A stretch of DNA of 34,814 bases from Inquilinus limosus (GTDB lineage Bacteria > Pseudomonadota > Alphaproteobacteria > DSM-16000 > Inquilinaceae). Of this stretch, positions 1 to 8,889 are shown piece after piece. The position numbers and the translations under genes were made by a program. A model generated the notes under the pieces. It was not told the DNA's origin. It saw nothing but the letters and a program-made list of their open reading frames with translations, and searched no databases. The stretch spans positions 92,520 to 127,333 of the forward strand of contig NZ_NHON01000008.1 of the NCBI RefSeq assembly GCF_002195995.1, in the 5' to 3' direction. How positions within the stretch are numbered: position 1 is the first letter of the stretch; every line of letters begins with the position of its first letter.

Positions 1-107
1 TGCCGCGATTTCGACCTCTCCCCAAGGAGAGGTGAGGGAGGCGCGGCTTTATTTCCCTCTCCTCGGGGAGAGGGAGGGGCCCGGCCGCAGGCCGGGAGGG
101 TGAGGGG
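1..107. repeat. Palindromic intergenic repeat, type A (left part cut by window edge)
   Basis: The stretch is built of nested inverted repeats: CCTCTCCCC-aa-GGAGAGG, then CCCTCTCC-tcgg-GGAGAGGGAGGGGCCC, then a GGCCG/CGGCC hairpin and GGGAGGGTGAGGGG. The same architecture occurs at 4183-4297 and, inverted, at 33313-33427. It lies just downstream of the Lrp-type gene. It is non-coding and may act as a transcript end or stabilising structure; that role is inference. Confidence 0.75.
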
Positions 108-117
108 CGACTCGGTC

Positions 118-591
118 TCAGACCGGGATCGCCACGCTGTTCTTGATCTCGCGCAAAGCGAAGTTCGAGCTGATGTGCTGCACCGCCGGGCTGGTGAACA
201 CCACCTCCTTCAGGAACTTCTCATAGTCCAGCGGGCTGCGGGTGACGATCCGCAGGATGTAGTCGGCCGAGCCGGTCATCGAATAGAACTCCAGCACCTC
301 CGGCCGCTCGGCGATCTTGCGCTCGAAGGCCTCGATCTGCTCGCCGTCATGCTTGGCCAGGGTGACATGGGCGAAGGCGGTCTCGCCATAGCCCAGCCGG
401 GCCGGATCGACCCGGGCGACGTAGTCCTTGATCACGCCGCGCTCCTCCAGCGCCTTCAGCCGCCGCCAGGTCGGCGAGGTCGACAGCCCGACCGCCTCGG
501 CCAGCTCCTGCACGCTCTGCCGGGCGTTGCGCTGCAGCGCCGCCAGGATGGCGCGCTCGAACCGGTCCAGCTCGTCGGACTCTGTGGGCAT
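118..591 (-). CDS. Lrp/AsnC family transcriptional regulator
   Basis: A 157-residue protein of normal family length. Residues about 5-65 form the AsnC-type helix-turn-helix (LDRFERAILAALQRNARQSV, then VGLSTSPTWRRLKALEERGVI), and the rest is the RAM ligand-binding domain (FAHVTLAKHD, VLEFYSMTGSADYILRIVT). I chose the ATG at 589-591, which begins MPTESDELDR; an in-frame ATG sits 15 codons upstream but falls before any conserved region. The gene is divergent from the E1/E2 genes starting at 748. That is the arrangement of bkdR with the bkd operon in pseudomonads, where an Lrp-family protein activates branched-chain 2-oxoacid dehydrogenase genes. The function as the local regulator responding to a branched-chain amino acid is therefore likely but inferred. 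Confidence 0.9.
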   Translation of the reverse strand: MPTESDELDRFERAILAALQRNARQSVQELAEAVGLSTSPTWRRLKALEERGVIKDYVARVDPARLGYGETAFAHVTLAKHDGEQIEAFERKIAERPEVLEFYSMTGSADYILRIVTRSPLDYEKFLKEVVFTSPAVQHISSNFALREIKNSVAIPV

Positions 592-747
592 GAAATCACT
601 CCAATCCGGATGATCCGGGCAAATCATACCTGACATCCAAGCGTCTGGCGCCCATATCGGCAAAACTTTTCCCCGAATCCGTCGCATCCTTTTCCTGGGG
701 ATGCGCTTCGCGCATCCGGTCGGAAGGCCCAGCAGAAGGACGATCCG
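592..747. promoter_or_regulatory. Divergent promoter region between Lrp-type regulator and E1 gene
   Basis: The 156-bp gap should hold both promoters. It is AT-richer than its surroundings near 620-680 (for example GCAAATCATACC and GGCAAAACTTTTCC), as expected for an Lrp-bound region. A perfect hairpin GGATGCGC-ttc-GCGCATCC lies at 699-717, within the presumed E1 leader. The E1 gene has an AGAAGGA Shine-Dalgarno at 734-740, seven bases before its GTG start. Exact promoter boxes are not clear to me. Confidence 0.55.
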
Positions 748-2838
748 GTGACCGCTCTCGCCTACCAGCAGCCCCGCCTCCTGGCGAACGCGCCCGATCC
801 CGGCTTCGACTGGCGCCATGTCGCCCATCTGCTGCACCTGTCCCGCGCGCTGGACGCGCTGGAGGAGACGGTGCTGGCGCCGCAGAAGAAGGTGCTCTAC
901 CAGTTTTCCGCCCGCGGCCACGACCTGGCGCAGATCCTGCTGGGCACGCGGCTGGACGACCCGCGCGATGCGGTCTGCGGCTATTACCGCTCCCGCCCGA
1001 TCCTGCTGACCCTCGGCGTCGACCTGGTGGACGCGCTCGGCTCCGCCATGGCGCGGGATGAAGGCTATTCCGCCGGGCGCGACATCGGCGTGGTGTTCAA
1101 CTTCCCGAACCCGTCCGGTCCCTCGGCCCTGCCGATGTGCGGCGGCGTCGGCACCCAGTACACCCCGGCCGCCGGCTGGGCCCAGGCGCTGGAATACGGC
1201 CGCACTGTGCTGCACGACCCTGGCTGCGACCGCGCCATCGCCGTGGTGCTGGGCGGCGACGCCTCGGTCGCCACCAATGGCTTCTGGTCGGCCCTGACCA
1301 TCGCCACCACCCAGCGCCTGCCGGTGCTGTTCCTGATCGAGGACAATGGCTACGGCATCTCGGTGCCGTCGCGGTTCCAGACCCCGGGCGGCGACATCGC
1401 CGCCAACCTCGCCAGCTTCCGCGGCCTGCACATCCTGGCCGGCGACGGCACCGACCCGGCCGAGGCGGCGCGGCTGGCCGATGCCGCCGTCGCCCATGTC
1501 CGCGGCCGCAAGGGCCCATGCCTGCTGCGGCTCAGCGTGCCGCGGCTGGAAGGCCACAGCTTCCAGGACACCCAGGCCTACAAGCCGGCCGAGACCGTGG
1601 CGGCGGAATGGGCCCGCGACCCGCTGCCCAAGCTGAAGCAGTTCCTGGTCCCGGCCGTGATGGAAGCGGCGGAATGGGACGCGCTGGCCGCCGAGGCCGA
1701 GGCGCAGGTCGAGGCGGCGCGGGTTCGGGCCGAGGCGCGCCCGGCCCCCGATGCCGCCATGGTGACCCGCCACGTCTTCTTCGAGGGCGAGGCGCAGGCG
1801 ATGGGCGGCCTGCGGGGCGAGGGCATCATCCCGGCCGCAGGAAGCGACACGCCGCAGCCGGACGGGCCGCGGATCAACATGGTCACCGCCATCCGCCGCG
1901 TCCTGGACCATGAGCTGTCGGTCAATCCGCGCATGGTGGTGCTGGGCGAGGATATCGGGCCGAAGGGCGGCGTCCATGCGGTCACGCTGGGACTGCAGGA
2001 GAAGTTCGGCGCTGCCCGGGTGATGGACACCAGCCTGTCGGAGGAGGGCATCGTCGGCCGCGCCGTCGGCATGGCGCTGGCCGGGCTGCTGCCGGTGCCG
2101 GAGATCCAGTTCCGCAAATACGCCGACCCGGCGGCGGAGCAGATCAACGATTGCGGCACGATCCGCTGGCGCACCAACAACCGCTTCGCCGCGCCGATGG
2201 TGCTGCGCATGCCGGTCGGCTTCCTGAAATGCGGCGACCCCTGGCACAGCCAGACCAACGAGGTGCAGTTCGTGCATGCGCCGGGCTGGAAGGTCGCGGT
2301 GCCGTCCAATGCGGAGGACGCGGTCGGGCTGCTGCGCGCGGCTTTGCGCGGCGACGACCCGGTGATGTTCCTGGAGCATCGCGCCATGCTCGACGCCGCC
2401 TGGGCCCGCCGGCCCTATCCGGGCGACGGTTACGTCCTGCCCTTCGGGCGAGCCCGGACGACGATGCAGGGCAACGACCTGACCATCGTGACCTGGGGCG
2501 CCATGGTCGAGCGGGCGGAGGCGGCGGCGCGGGCCAGCGGCCGGTCGGTCGAGGTGATCGACCTGCGCACGCTGATGCCGTGGGACAGCGCGGCGGTGCT
2601 GGCCTCGGTGGCGCGCACGCGGCGCTGCCTGATCGTGCATGAGGATCTGCGCACCGGCGGCTTCGGGGCGGAGATCGCGGCGGTGGTGGCGGACCAGGCC
2701 TTCCTGGACCTCGACGCCCCGGTGGCGCGGCTGACCATGCCGGACATCCCCAGCCCGCACAATCCGGTGCTGCTGGAGGCCGCGGTGCCCTCGATCAACC
2801 GCATCCGCGACAAGATCCTCGCGCTGACCGGGTTCTGA
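748..2838 (+). CDS. 2-oxoacid dehydrogenase E1, fused alpha and beta subunits (branched-chain type)
   Basis: A 696-residue thiamine-diphosphate enzyme that decarboxylates a 2-oxoacid (probably 2-oxoisovalerate and relatives) and passes the acyl group to E2 lipoate. Residues about 20-330 are the alpha subunit, with the ThDP/Mg motif GGDAS...EDN at 169-200. Residues about 375-696 are the beta subunit, starting INMVTAIRRVLDHELS and including VVLGEDIGPKGGV and TSLSEEGIVGRAVGMALAG. In many bacteria these halves are separate proteins, here they are one chain with a short linker. Translation starts at GTG 748 behind AGAAGGA. The stop at 2836-2838 is one base before the E2 start, so the two are co-translated. 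No E3 gene is in the window. Assignment to branched-chain rather than another 2-oxoacid rests on the linked Lrp regulator and overall resemblance. Confidence 0.88.
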   Translation: MTALAYQQPRLLANAPDPGFDWRHVAHLLHLSRALDALEETVLAPQKKVLYQFSARGHDLAQILLGTRLDDPRDAVCGYYRSRPILLTLGVDLVDALGSAMARDEGYSAGRDIGVVFNFPNPSGPSALPMCGGVGTQYTPAAGWAQALEYGRTVLHDPGCDRAIAVVLGGDASVATNGFWSALTIATTQRLPVLFLIEDNGYGISVPSRFQTPGGDIAANLASFRGLHILAGDGTDPAEAARLADAAVAHVRGRKGPCLLRLSVPRLEGHSFQDTQAYKPAETVAAEWARDPLPKLKQFLVPAVMEAAEWDALAAEAEAQVEAARVRAEARPAPDAAMVTRHVFFEGEAQAMGGLRGEGIIPAAGSDTPQPDGPRINMVTAIRRVLDHELSVNPRMVVLGEDIGPKGGVHAVTLGLQEKFGAARVMDTSLSEEGIVGRAVGMALAGLLPVPEIQFRKYADPAAEQINDCGTIRWRTNNRFAAPMVLRMPVGFLKCGDPWHSQTNEVQFVHAPGWKVAVPSNAEDAVGLLRAALRGDDPVMFLEHRAMLDAAWARRPYPGDGYVLPFGRARTTMQGNDLTIVTWGAMVERAEAAARASGRSVEVIDLRTLMPWDSAAVLASVARTRRCLIVHEDLRTGGFGAEIAAVVADQAFLDLDAPVARLTMPDIPSPHNPVLLEAAVPSINRIRDKILALTGF

Positions 2839-2839
2839 C

Positions 2840-4165
2840 ATGGCCGACATCATCGAGGCGGCGGCGGTGGACGTGCTGGCGCCGGTGCAGCAGGAAGGCA
2901 CCAAGGCGGCGGTGCGCGGCTGGCTCGCCGCCGTCGGCGACACGGTGCGCGAAGGCGACCCTCTGGTCGAGCTGGAGACCGACAAGGTCACGGTCGAGGT
3001 CCCGGCCACGGCCTCTGGCACGCTGGTGGAGATCCTGATCGCGACCGACCAGGACGCGGCGCCGGGGGCGGTGCTGGGGCGGATTGGGACCGATCGGGAC
3101 GAAACCGCGCGTGACCTCTCCCGCGTGGCGGGAGAGGTCGGGCTCGCGGAGCGAGCCCGGGTGAGGGCTGGCACAGGCCTCGACGAAGAACCCTCACCCG
3201 GAACCGCTGGCGCGGTTCCGACCTCTCCCGCAAGCGGGAGAGGCGACGCGCAGAGCATGCGTCCACTTCAGTCCATCGCCGAATTCGATCCCGGCCTCCG
3301 CCTCTCCCCCTCCGTGCGCAAGCTGCTGGCCGAGACCGGGCTGGATCCCGCCGGGCTCACCGGCAGCGGCAAGGACGGGCGGCTGACGCGGCAGGATGTC
3401 GAGCAGGAGGTCGCGCGCCGCCAAGCCCGGCCGCCGGCCGAGCCGAAGTCGGCCTCCGGCCTTCGGTCCCGCCGCGTCCCGCACGATGCCATGCGCCGGC
3501 GCATCGCCGAGCGCATGGCGCACTCCGTCGCCACGGCGCCGCATGTCACCGCGGTGTTCGAGGCCGATTTCGGCGCCGTGCTGGCGCATCGCCAGGCGCA
3601 CAAGGCGGCGTTCGAGCGCCAGGGCGTCGCCCTGACCGTCACCGCCTACCTCGTCCAGGCCTGCGTCGCGGCGATGAAGGCGGTGCCGACGGTCAACAGC
3701 CGCTGGCACGACGACGCGCTGGAGGTGTTCGACGACGCCAATATCGGCATCGGCACCGCGCTCGGGGACAAGGGGCTTGTCGTGCCGGTGGTGCACCGGG
3801 CGCAGTCGCTGTCGCTGCTCGGCATCGCCGCGGGGCTGCAGGAGGCGACGGCCCTGGCCCGCGCCGGCAGGCTGGCGCCGGCCGATGTCCAGGGCGGCAC
3901 CTTCACCATCTCGAACCACGGCGTCTCCGGGTCGCTGCTGGCGGCGCCGATCATCATCAACCAGCCGCAGGTCGCGATCCTCGGCGTCGGCAAGGTCGAG
4001 AAGCGGGTGGTGGTGCGCGAGGCCGCCGGCGCCGATGCCATGCTGATCCGGCCGATGGCCTATGTCTCGCTCACCATCGACCATCGCGCCCTGGACGGCG
4101 CCCAGACCAACGCCTGGCTGACCCGCTTCGTCGAGACCATCGAGACCTGGCCGCTATCGGAGTAA
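2840..4165 (+). CDS. Dihydrolipoamide acyltransferase (E2) of 2-oxoacid dehydrogenase complex
   Basis: A 441-residue core enzyme that moves the acyl group from lipoyl-lysine to CoA. Residues 1-85 are the lipoyl domain, with the modified lysine expected at K49 in ELETDKVTVE. Residues about 155-190 are the peripheral subunit-binding domain (RLSPSVRKLLAETGLDPAGL). The C-terminal catalytic domain ends with the active-site motif DHRALDG near residue 415 and the family motif FTISNHGVSGS. The linker, residues about 91-137, is encoded by a palindromic repeat (3113-3250) and reads as low-complexity sequence such as RDLSRVAGEVGLAERARVRAG. This insertion lies between domains, where added length is tolerated. 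The gene starts one base after the E1 stop. The acyl specificity cannot be read from sequence alone. Confidence 0.9.
   Translation: MADIIEAAAVDVLAPVQQEGTKAAVRGWLAAVGDTVREGDPLVELETDKVTVEVPATASGTLVEILIATDQDAAPGAVLGRIGTDRDETARDLSRVAGEVGLAERARVRAGTGLDEEPSPGTAGAVPTSPASGRGDAQSMRPLQSIAEFDPGLRLSPSVRKLLAETGLDPAGLTGSGKDGRLTRQDVEQEVARRQARPPAEPKSASGLRSRRVPHDAMRRRIAERMAHSVATAPHVTAVFEADFGAVLAHRQAHKAAFERQGVALTVTAYLVQACVAAMKAVPTVNSRWHDDALEVFDDANIGIGTALGDKGLVVPVVHRAQSLSLLGIAAGLQEATALARAGRLAPADVQGGTFTISNHGVSGSLLAAPIIINQPQVAILGVGKVEKRVVVREAAGADAMLIRPMAYVSLTIDHRALDGAQTNAWLTRFVETIETWPLSE
3113..3250. repeat. Palindromic repeat inserted in frame inside the E2 gene
   Basis: Two hairpin units face each other: GACCTCTCCCGC/GCGGGAGAGGTC followed by GGGCTCGC/GCGAGCCC and GGGTGAGGG, then CCCTCACCC, GGAACCGC/GCGGTTCC and GACCTCTCCCGC/GCGGGAGAGG. 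The building blocks are those of the intergenic repeats at 4183, 33313 and 14541. The element is translated as part of the E2 linker, with no stop codon in the coding frame. Confidence 0.85.
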
Positions 4166-4182
4166 CGGCATGGCCTGAGCCA

Positions 4183-4297
4183 CCCCCTCACCCGAAATCG
4201 CCGTGCGATTTCGACCTCTCCCCAAGGAGAGGTGATGTTTCCCTCTCCTTGGGGAGAGGGAGGGGCCCGCCGCGTTGGCGGCGGGAGGGTGAGGGGG
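4183..4297. repeat. Palindromic intergenic repeat, type A
   Basis: A complete copy with CCCTCACCC, an AATCGC/GCGATT hairpin, CCTCTCCCC-aa-GGAGAGG, CCCTCTCC-ttgg-GGAGAGG, a GCCGC/GCGGC hairpin and GGGAGGGTGAGGG. It fills the gap between the convergent E2 and QueA-like genes, where it could serve as a bidirectional transcript end. That role is inferred from position and structure. Confidence 0.85.
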
Positions 4298-4309
4298 AGA
4301 GCCGGCGGT

Positions 4310-5359
4310 TCAGGCCGCGACCGACCCGGCCTCCCGCGCCTGCCGCTCGATCAGCATCACGTCGCCGAACTCGTGGCCGCGATAGCCTGCAGCGGTCAGG
4401 GCGGCCGGCAGCCCGTCCAGCACGCCGCCAGGGGCGAAGGCGCGCAGCAGCTCGAAATGGCTCTCGCCCGGCTGGTGCATGCCGGTCAGCAGGGCGTCGG
4501 CCACGCGCAGCCTCGTCCCGGGGCCGATGCGGTTGGCGGCGACGCCGTCGCCGGCCCGCACCGACCCATCCTCCCCCGCCGCGGCCTCCAGCGCGCGGAC
4601 CACGGTGGTGCCGATGGCGACGACGCGGCGGCCCGCCGCCTTCGCCTGCGCCACCGCCGTGGCGGTCGCCTCCGGGATCCGGTAGGGCTCGTCGAAGGGC
4701 AGGCGGCGGTCCAGCGCCGCGTCGCCGGTGGACGAGATGCCGGCGGCATGGGTCAGGGTGGCGAAGCCGATGCCATGGCGGCGCCAGGCAGCGAGCAGGG
4801 CCCAGTCCAGCGCGAAGCCGGCCGAGGGCGGCTCGAACGCCACCGGGTCGGCGGCGATGCGGGTCCAGACATCCCACAGCGCCAGCGGTTCGGGCACATG
4901 GGCGTACTGGACCGGCCTGCCGTGCCGCGCCAGCCCGGCCAGCACCCGGTTGCGCCGCCCCAGGAAGCGCAGCCGCACCAGCCGCGGATGGCCGAGGCCG
5001 CGCTCGACCACGGCGTTCAGAGGGCCGAGCGACAGGTGGTCGCCGGCCGCGAGGTCCGGCGGGGCCGGCCGGTCCTCGGTGCGGAGGCGGTGGTCGCCGG
5101 CGCCGAAGACGAGGGCGGCGAAGCGGGTCGGGTCGCCAGGCGCGACCCAGCCGGCCAGCCGCACCTCGACCGGCCGGCCGGTGGCGGCGTGCAGCCCGTG
5201 CAGGCTCGCCGGCAGGGTCGCGGCATCGTTGGCGACGACGAGGTCGCCCCGTGTCAGCACCGTTGCCAGCGCGGCGCGGGGCAGGTGCCGGATCCGGCCA
5301 TCGGCGTCGACGGCGCAGAGCCGTGCGGCCGGGTGGTCGGGACGGTCGGCGGCGATCAT
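4310..5359 (-). CDS. QueA-like protein (divergent S-adenosylmethionine:tRNA ribosyltransferase-isomerase family)
   Basis: A 349-residue protein with family landmarks: LVVANDAATLPASL near 40-53 (canonical QueA has a VFNDTRVIPARL-like stretch), GRPVQYAHVPEPLALW, GTTVVRALEAAAG and a C-terminal GYRGHEFGDVMLIERQ. True QueA transfers the ribosyl part of AdoMet to 7-aminomethyl-7-deazaguanine in tRNA. This protein differs at many core positions, for example LLTGMHQPGESHFELLRAFA, and lacks the usual N-terminal DYDLP-type motif. It resembles the paralogous QueA-like branch known in actinobacteria, whose substrate is unsettled. The start at 5359 overlaps the SDR stop in ATGA, so the two are translationally coupled. 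I do not see other queuosine genes nearby. Family membership is confident, function is not. Confidence 0.82.
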   Translation of the reverse strand: MIAADRPDHPAARLCAVDADGRIRHLPRAALATVLTRGDLVVANDAATLPASLHGLHAATGRPVEVRLAGWVAPGDPTRFAALVFGAGDHRLRTEDRPAPPDLAAGDHLSLGPLNAVVERGLGHPRLVRLRFLGRRNRVLAGLARHGRPVQYAHVPEPLALWDVWTRIAADPVAFEPPSAGFALDWALLAAWRRHGIGFATLTHAAGISSTGDAALDRRLPFDEPYRIPEATATAVAQAKAAGRRVVAIGTTVVRALEAAAGEDGSVRAGDGVAANRIGPGTRLRVADALLTGMHQPGESHFELLRAFAPGGVLDGLPAALTAAGYRGHEFGDVMLIERQAREAGSVAA

Positions 5360-6099
5360 GCGGATTCCCCGACCCGCTGCTCGGCGGCGCGCTTCGGCAG
5401 GGCGGCCAGCACCGCCTGTACGATCTCCGAGGCCGAGAGCTCGGGCATCTTCAGAGTCGAGGGATCGGCATCGGGCACGGCCAAAGCGTGCAGCGGCGTG
5501 TCCATGTCGCCGGGGTCGATCGACAGGAAGCGCACGCTCTCGGCCCGGGCCTCCTCGGCCCAGATCGCGGTCAGGTGCCGCAGCCCGGCCTTGCTGGCGC
5601 CGTAGGCGCCCCAGCCGGCATAGGCGTTGACCGCGGCGTCGCTGGAGATGTTGAGCACCACCGCGCCGCGGCCCTGGCGGGCAGAGGCGGCGAGGGCGCC
5701 GAACAGCGCCTTGGTCAGCCGGAACGGCCCGACCAGGTTGACCGCCAGCGCCTGCTCGAGATCCTCGCATTCGGTGTCGGCCAGGAGCGCGAGCGGGACC
5801 GGGCCTAGGCTGGAGGCGTTGTTGATCAGCACGTCGAGGCCGCCGAGGCCGGCGGTGACCTGCAGCGCGATCGGGTGGATGTCCTCCTTCCGGCCGGCAT
5901 CGCCGATGATGCCCTGGGCGCCGGTCTCGCGGGCGGTGCGGGCCACGGCCTCGGCGCCGCGGGCCACGAAGGCGACCCGCGCGCCCATCGCGGTCAAGAG
6001 CCGCACCAACGCCAGCCCGAGGCCGGAGGTGCCGCCGGTGACCGCCACGCGCAGCCGCCGCAGATCGGTGTCGAGTGCCATGATGGATGCTCCTGTCAT
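5356..6099 (-). CDS. Short-chain dehydrogenase/reductase (SDR)
   Basis: A 247-residue classical SDR. The nucleotide-binding TGGTSGLG motif is near residue 20, LDVLINNAS is the conserved NNAG-type segment, and the catalytic Ser and Tyr-x3-Lys are in LNISSDAA and YGASKAG. I chose the ATG at 6097-6099 because a GGAGG lies six bases upstream. An internal ATG at 6079-6081 (MALDTDLRR) also has an AGGAG and would give 241 residues. The stop overlaps the start of the QueA-like gene by four bases, implying shared translation and probably a shared pathway. The late part, DPGDMDTPLHA, resembles SDRs with small soluble substrates, but the substrate is unknown. Confidence 0.88.
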   Translation of the reverse strand: MTGASIMALDTDLRRLRVAVTGGTSGLGLALVRLLTAMGARVAFVARGAEAVARTARETGAQGIIGDAGRKEDIHPIALQVTAGLGGLDVLINNASSLGPVPLALLADTECEDLEQALAVNLVGPFRLTKALFGALAASARQGRGAVVLNISSDAAVNAYAGWGAYGASKAGLRHLTAIWAEEARAESVRFLSIDPGDMDTPLHALAVPDADPSTLKMPELSASEIVQAVLAALPKRAAEQRVGESA

Positions 6100-6199
6100 C
6101 GGGAGCCTCCATCGGTACAAGTTCAAGTGCGGTTTAGGTCAAGAGGATTTCGGAAGGCTGGGCTTGGTTAATTATGACGCAGGCACCGCGTTCCAAAAC

Positions 6200-6289
6200 C
6201 GTCATGGCGAGGCGCGCAGCGCCGCGGCCATCCAGGGGCCGGTGCGAGCGGCCCTGGATGGCCACGCCCCTTCGGGGCTCGCCATGACG
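6200..6289. repeat. Palindromic intergenic repeat, type B (diverged copy)
   Basis: An inverted repeat whose ends read CGTCATGGCGAG and CTCGCCATGACG, with an inner GGCCATCCAGGGGCC and GGCCCTGGATGGCC. It is a diverged member of the family at 14424, 24149 and 27849. It sits between the SDR gene start and the MetE-like gene end. The rest of 6100-6301 shows no gene that I can support. Confidence 0.8.
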
Positions 6290-6301
6290 ATGAGGGGTGA
6301 C

Positions 6302-7402
6302 TTACCCCCACACCTCCCGCGTGATCTCCACGATCATCGCCAGCTTGGCCCATTGCTCGTCCTCGGCCAGGGTGTTGCCCTCCTCGGTGCTGGCGAAGCC
6401 GCATTGCGGGCTGAGGCACAGCTGGTCGAGGTCGACGAACTTCGCCGCCTCGTCGATCCGGCGCCTGATGTCGTCCTTCTTCTCCAGCGTGCCGGTCTTG
6501 GAGGTGACCAGCCCCAGCACCACCCGCTTGCCCTTGGGCAGGAAGCGCAGCGGCTCGAACCCGCCGGCGCGCTCGGTGTCCCATTCCATGAAATAGCCGT
6601 CGGCGGCGATCTCGTTGAACAGCCGCTCCGCCACCGGCTCGTAGCCGCCGGAGGCGATGAAGGTGGAGCGGAAATTGCCCCGGCAGAGATGCATGGTGAT
6701 GGTCATGTCCTTCGGCCGGTCCGCGATGGCGGCGTTCAGCATGCCGGCATAGATCGCCGGCTGCCGCACCGGGTCGTCGCCGCGCTCGGCCAGCATCCGC
6801 CGCTGCTCCGGGTCGCAGAGATAGGCGAAGCTGACATCGTCCAGCTGCAGGTAGCGGCAGCCCTCGGCGGCGAAGGCGGCGACCGCGCCGGCATAGGCCC
6901 GGCCGAGATCGGCGTAGAACGCCTCCATCTCCGGATAGACCGTGGCGTCGATCACCTGCCGCCCGCCGCGGTAGTGCAGCATGCTGGGCGACGGGATCGT
7001 CATCTTCGGCACCCGGGCGGTGTTCGCCTTCAGGAAGCGGAAATGCTCCAGCATCGGGTGGCCGGTGAAGCCGAGCCTGCCCGTCACGCGGATGCCCTTG
7101 GGCTTCACCTGGGCGCCCTGGAACTGGATGCCGTGGTCGGCCCAGTAGCCCTCGACGCCGTCGAGATGCTCCAGGAAGTCGAAATGCCAGAAGGCGCGGC
7201 GGAACTCCCCGTCGGTGACGGCCTCGAGCCCGATCTCCTCCTGCCGGCGGATGATCTTGCGGATCTCCTGGTCTTCGACCGCCTGCAGCTCGCCATCGGT
7301 GACGGCGCCCTGCTCGTGCCGGGCGCGGGCGGCCTTCAGGGGCGCGGTGCGCAGCAGGCTGCCGACCATGTCGGCGCGGAAGGGCGGGGTCTGGCGCGGC
7401 AT
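6302..7402 (-). CDS. Cobalamin-independent methionine synthase C-terminal-like protein (MetE family, short form)
   Basis: A 366-residue protein matching only the C-terminal barrel of MetE, as in YxjG/YxjH-type proteins. The zinc site of the family is present: His238 and Cys240 in MHLCRGNF, Glu273 in FMEWD and Cys334 in LSPQCGFAS. The family moves a methyl group between a donor and a zinc-activated thiol. Lacking the N-terminal half, it is unlikely to use methyltetrahydropteroyl-triglutamate like full MetE, so the methyl donor is unknown. The ATG at 7402 has a GAGGAGG seven to eight bases upstream. It lies 16 bases after livF and is the last gene of the ABC operon, which suggests it acts on the imported compound or its product. 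Family confident, reaction inferred. Confidence 0.87.
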   Translation of the reverse strand: MPRQTPPFRADMVGSLLRTAPLKAARARHEQGAVTDGELQAVEDQEIRKIIRRQEEIGLEAVTDGEFRRAFWHFDFLEHLDGVEGYWADHGIQFQGAQVKPKGIRVTGRLGFTGHPMLEHFRFLKANTARVPKMTIPSPSMLHYRGGRQVIDATVYPEMEAFYADLGRAYAGAVAAFAAEGCRYLQLDDVSFAYLCDPEQRRMLAERGDDPVRQPAIYAGMLNAAIADRPKDMTITMHLCRGNFRSTFIASGGYEPVAERLFNEIAADGYFMEWDTERAGGFEPLRFLPKGKRVVLGLVTSKTGTLEKKDDIRRRIDEAAKFVDLDQLCLSPQCGFASTEEGNTLAEDEQWAKLAMIVEITREVWG

Positions 7403-7418
7403 TGGGTTTCCTCCTCGG

Positions 7419-8136
<718 letters not shown>

Positions 8137-8144
<8 letters not shown>

Positions 8145-8889
8145 CCACCGCCTCCCCGAGATAGACGGCGCGCACTTGGCTGTCGGCGGCGATGGCGTCG
8201 GGCGTGCCCTCGGTCAGCAGCGTGCCGTTGACCAGCACCGAGATGCGGTCGGCGAAGCTGAACACCAGATCCATGTCGTGCTCGATCAGCAGCACCGAGA
8301 CATCCGCCGGCAGCTCGGCGATGGTGGCCAAGAGCTCGTGCCGCTCAGCCTCCGGCACGCCGGCCGCCGGCTCGTCCAGCAGCAGCACGCGCGGGCGGCA
8401 GGCGAAGGCGGTGGCGATCTCCAGCAGGCGCTGCTTGCCATAGGCCAGGGTGGCGGTGCGCTCGTGCAGCACGTCTGCCAGGCGGAAACGCTCGGCGATG
8501 GCCAGGATCTCGTCCAGCACCTCGGCCTTGCCGCCGGCCACCCGCCACCAGTCGCCGCCGCGGCCCAGGCGCTCGGCCACCGCAAGGCCAATGGTGTCGA
8601 GCGGCGTGATCTCCGGGAACAGCTGGTTGATCTGGAAGGTGCGGGCCAGGCCACGCCGCACCCGCAGATGCGGCTTCAGCCCGGTGATGTCCTGGCCGCC
8701 CAGCAGCACCCGGCCGCCGCTCGGGGCCAGCACGCCGGTCAGCAGGTTGACGAAGGTAGTCTTGCCGGCGCCGTTCGGGCCGATCAGCGCATGCCGCGCC
8801 CCGACCGCGATCTTCAGCGACACGTCGTTGGTGGCGACCAGCCCGCCGAAGCGCTTCTGCAGGCCGATGGTCTCCAGCGCCGCGGTCAT
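8137..8889 (-). CDS. livG: ABC transporter ATP-binding protein, LivG type
   Basis: A 250-residue ATPase with Walker A GPNGAGKTT, Walker B VLLLDEPAAGV and switch region LIEHDMDLVFSFADRISVL, the hallmark of LivG. The signature motif is unusual: LAYGKQRLLEIA replaces the common LSYGQQRRLEIA, still in the family range. The ATG at 8889 overlaps the livM stop in ATGA. The long open frame upstream of this start on the same strand is a shadow of livM and is not coding. It pairs with LivF to drive the first importer of the window. Confidence 0.92.

Noticed and set aside
699-717. Hairpin GGATGCGC-ttc-GCGCATCC as a terminator
   Set aside because: No T tract follows on either strand and it lies between divergent genes, so it is more likely a leader or regulatory structure.
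592-3258. Long minus-strand open frame upstream of the Lrp gene and opposite E1/E2
   Set aside because: It is the antisense of the E1 and E2 genes, arginine/histidine/alanine-rich without domains, and only its last 157 codons (118-591) match a known family.
4249-5808. Long plus-strand frames opposite the QueA-like and SDR genes
   Set aside because: They are shadow frames from GC bias, rich in arginine and proline, and the minus-strand genes show clear family motifs.
6100-6301. Possible small gene in the gap before the MetE-like gene
   Set aside because: The stretch is taken up by a palindromic repeat and no frame has a plausible start, motif and ribosome-binding site together.
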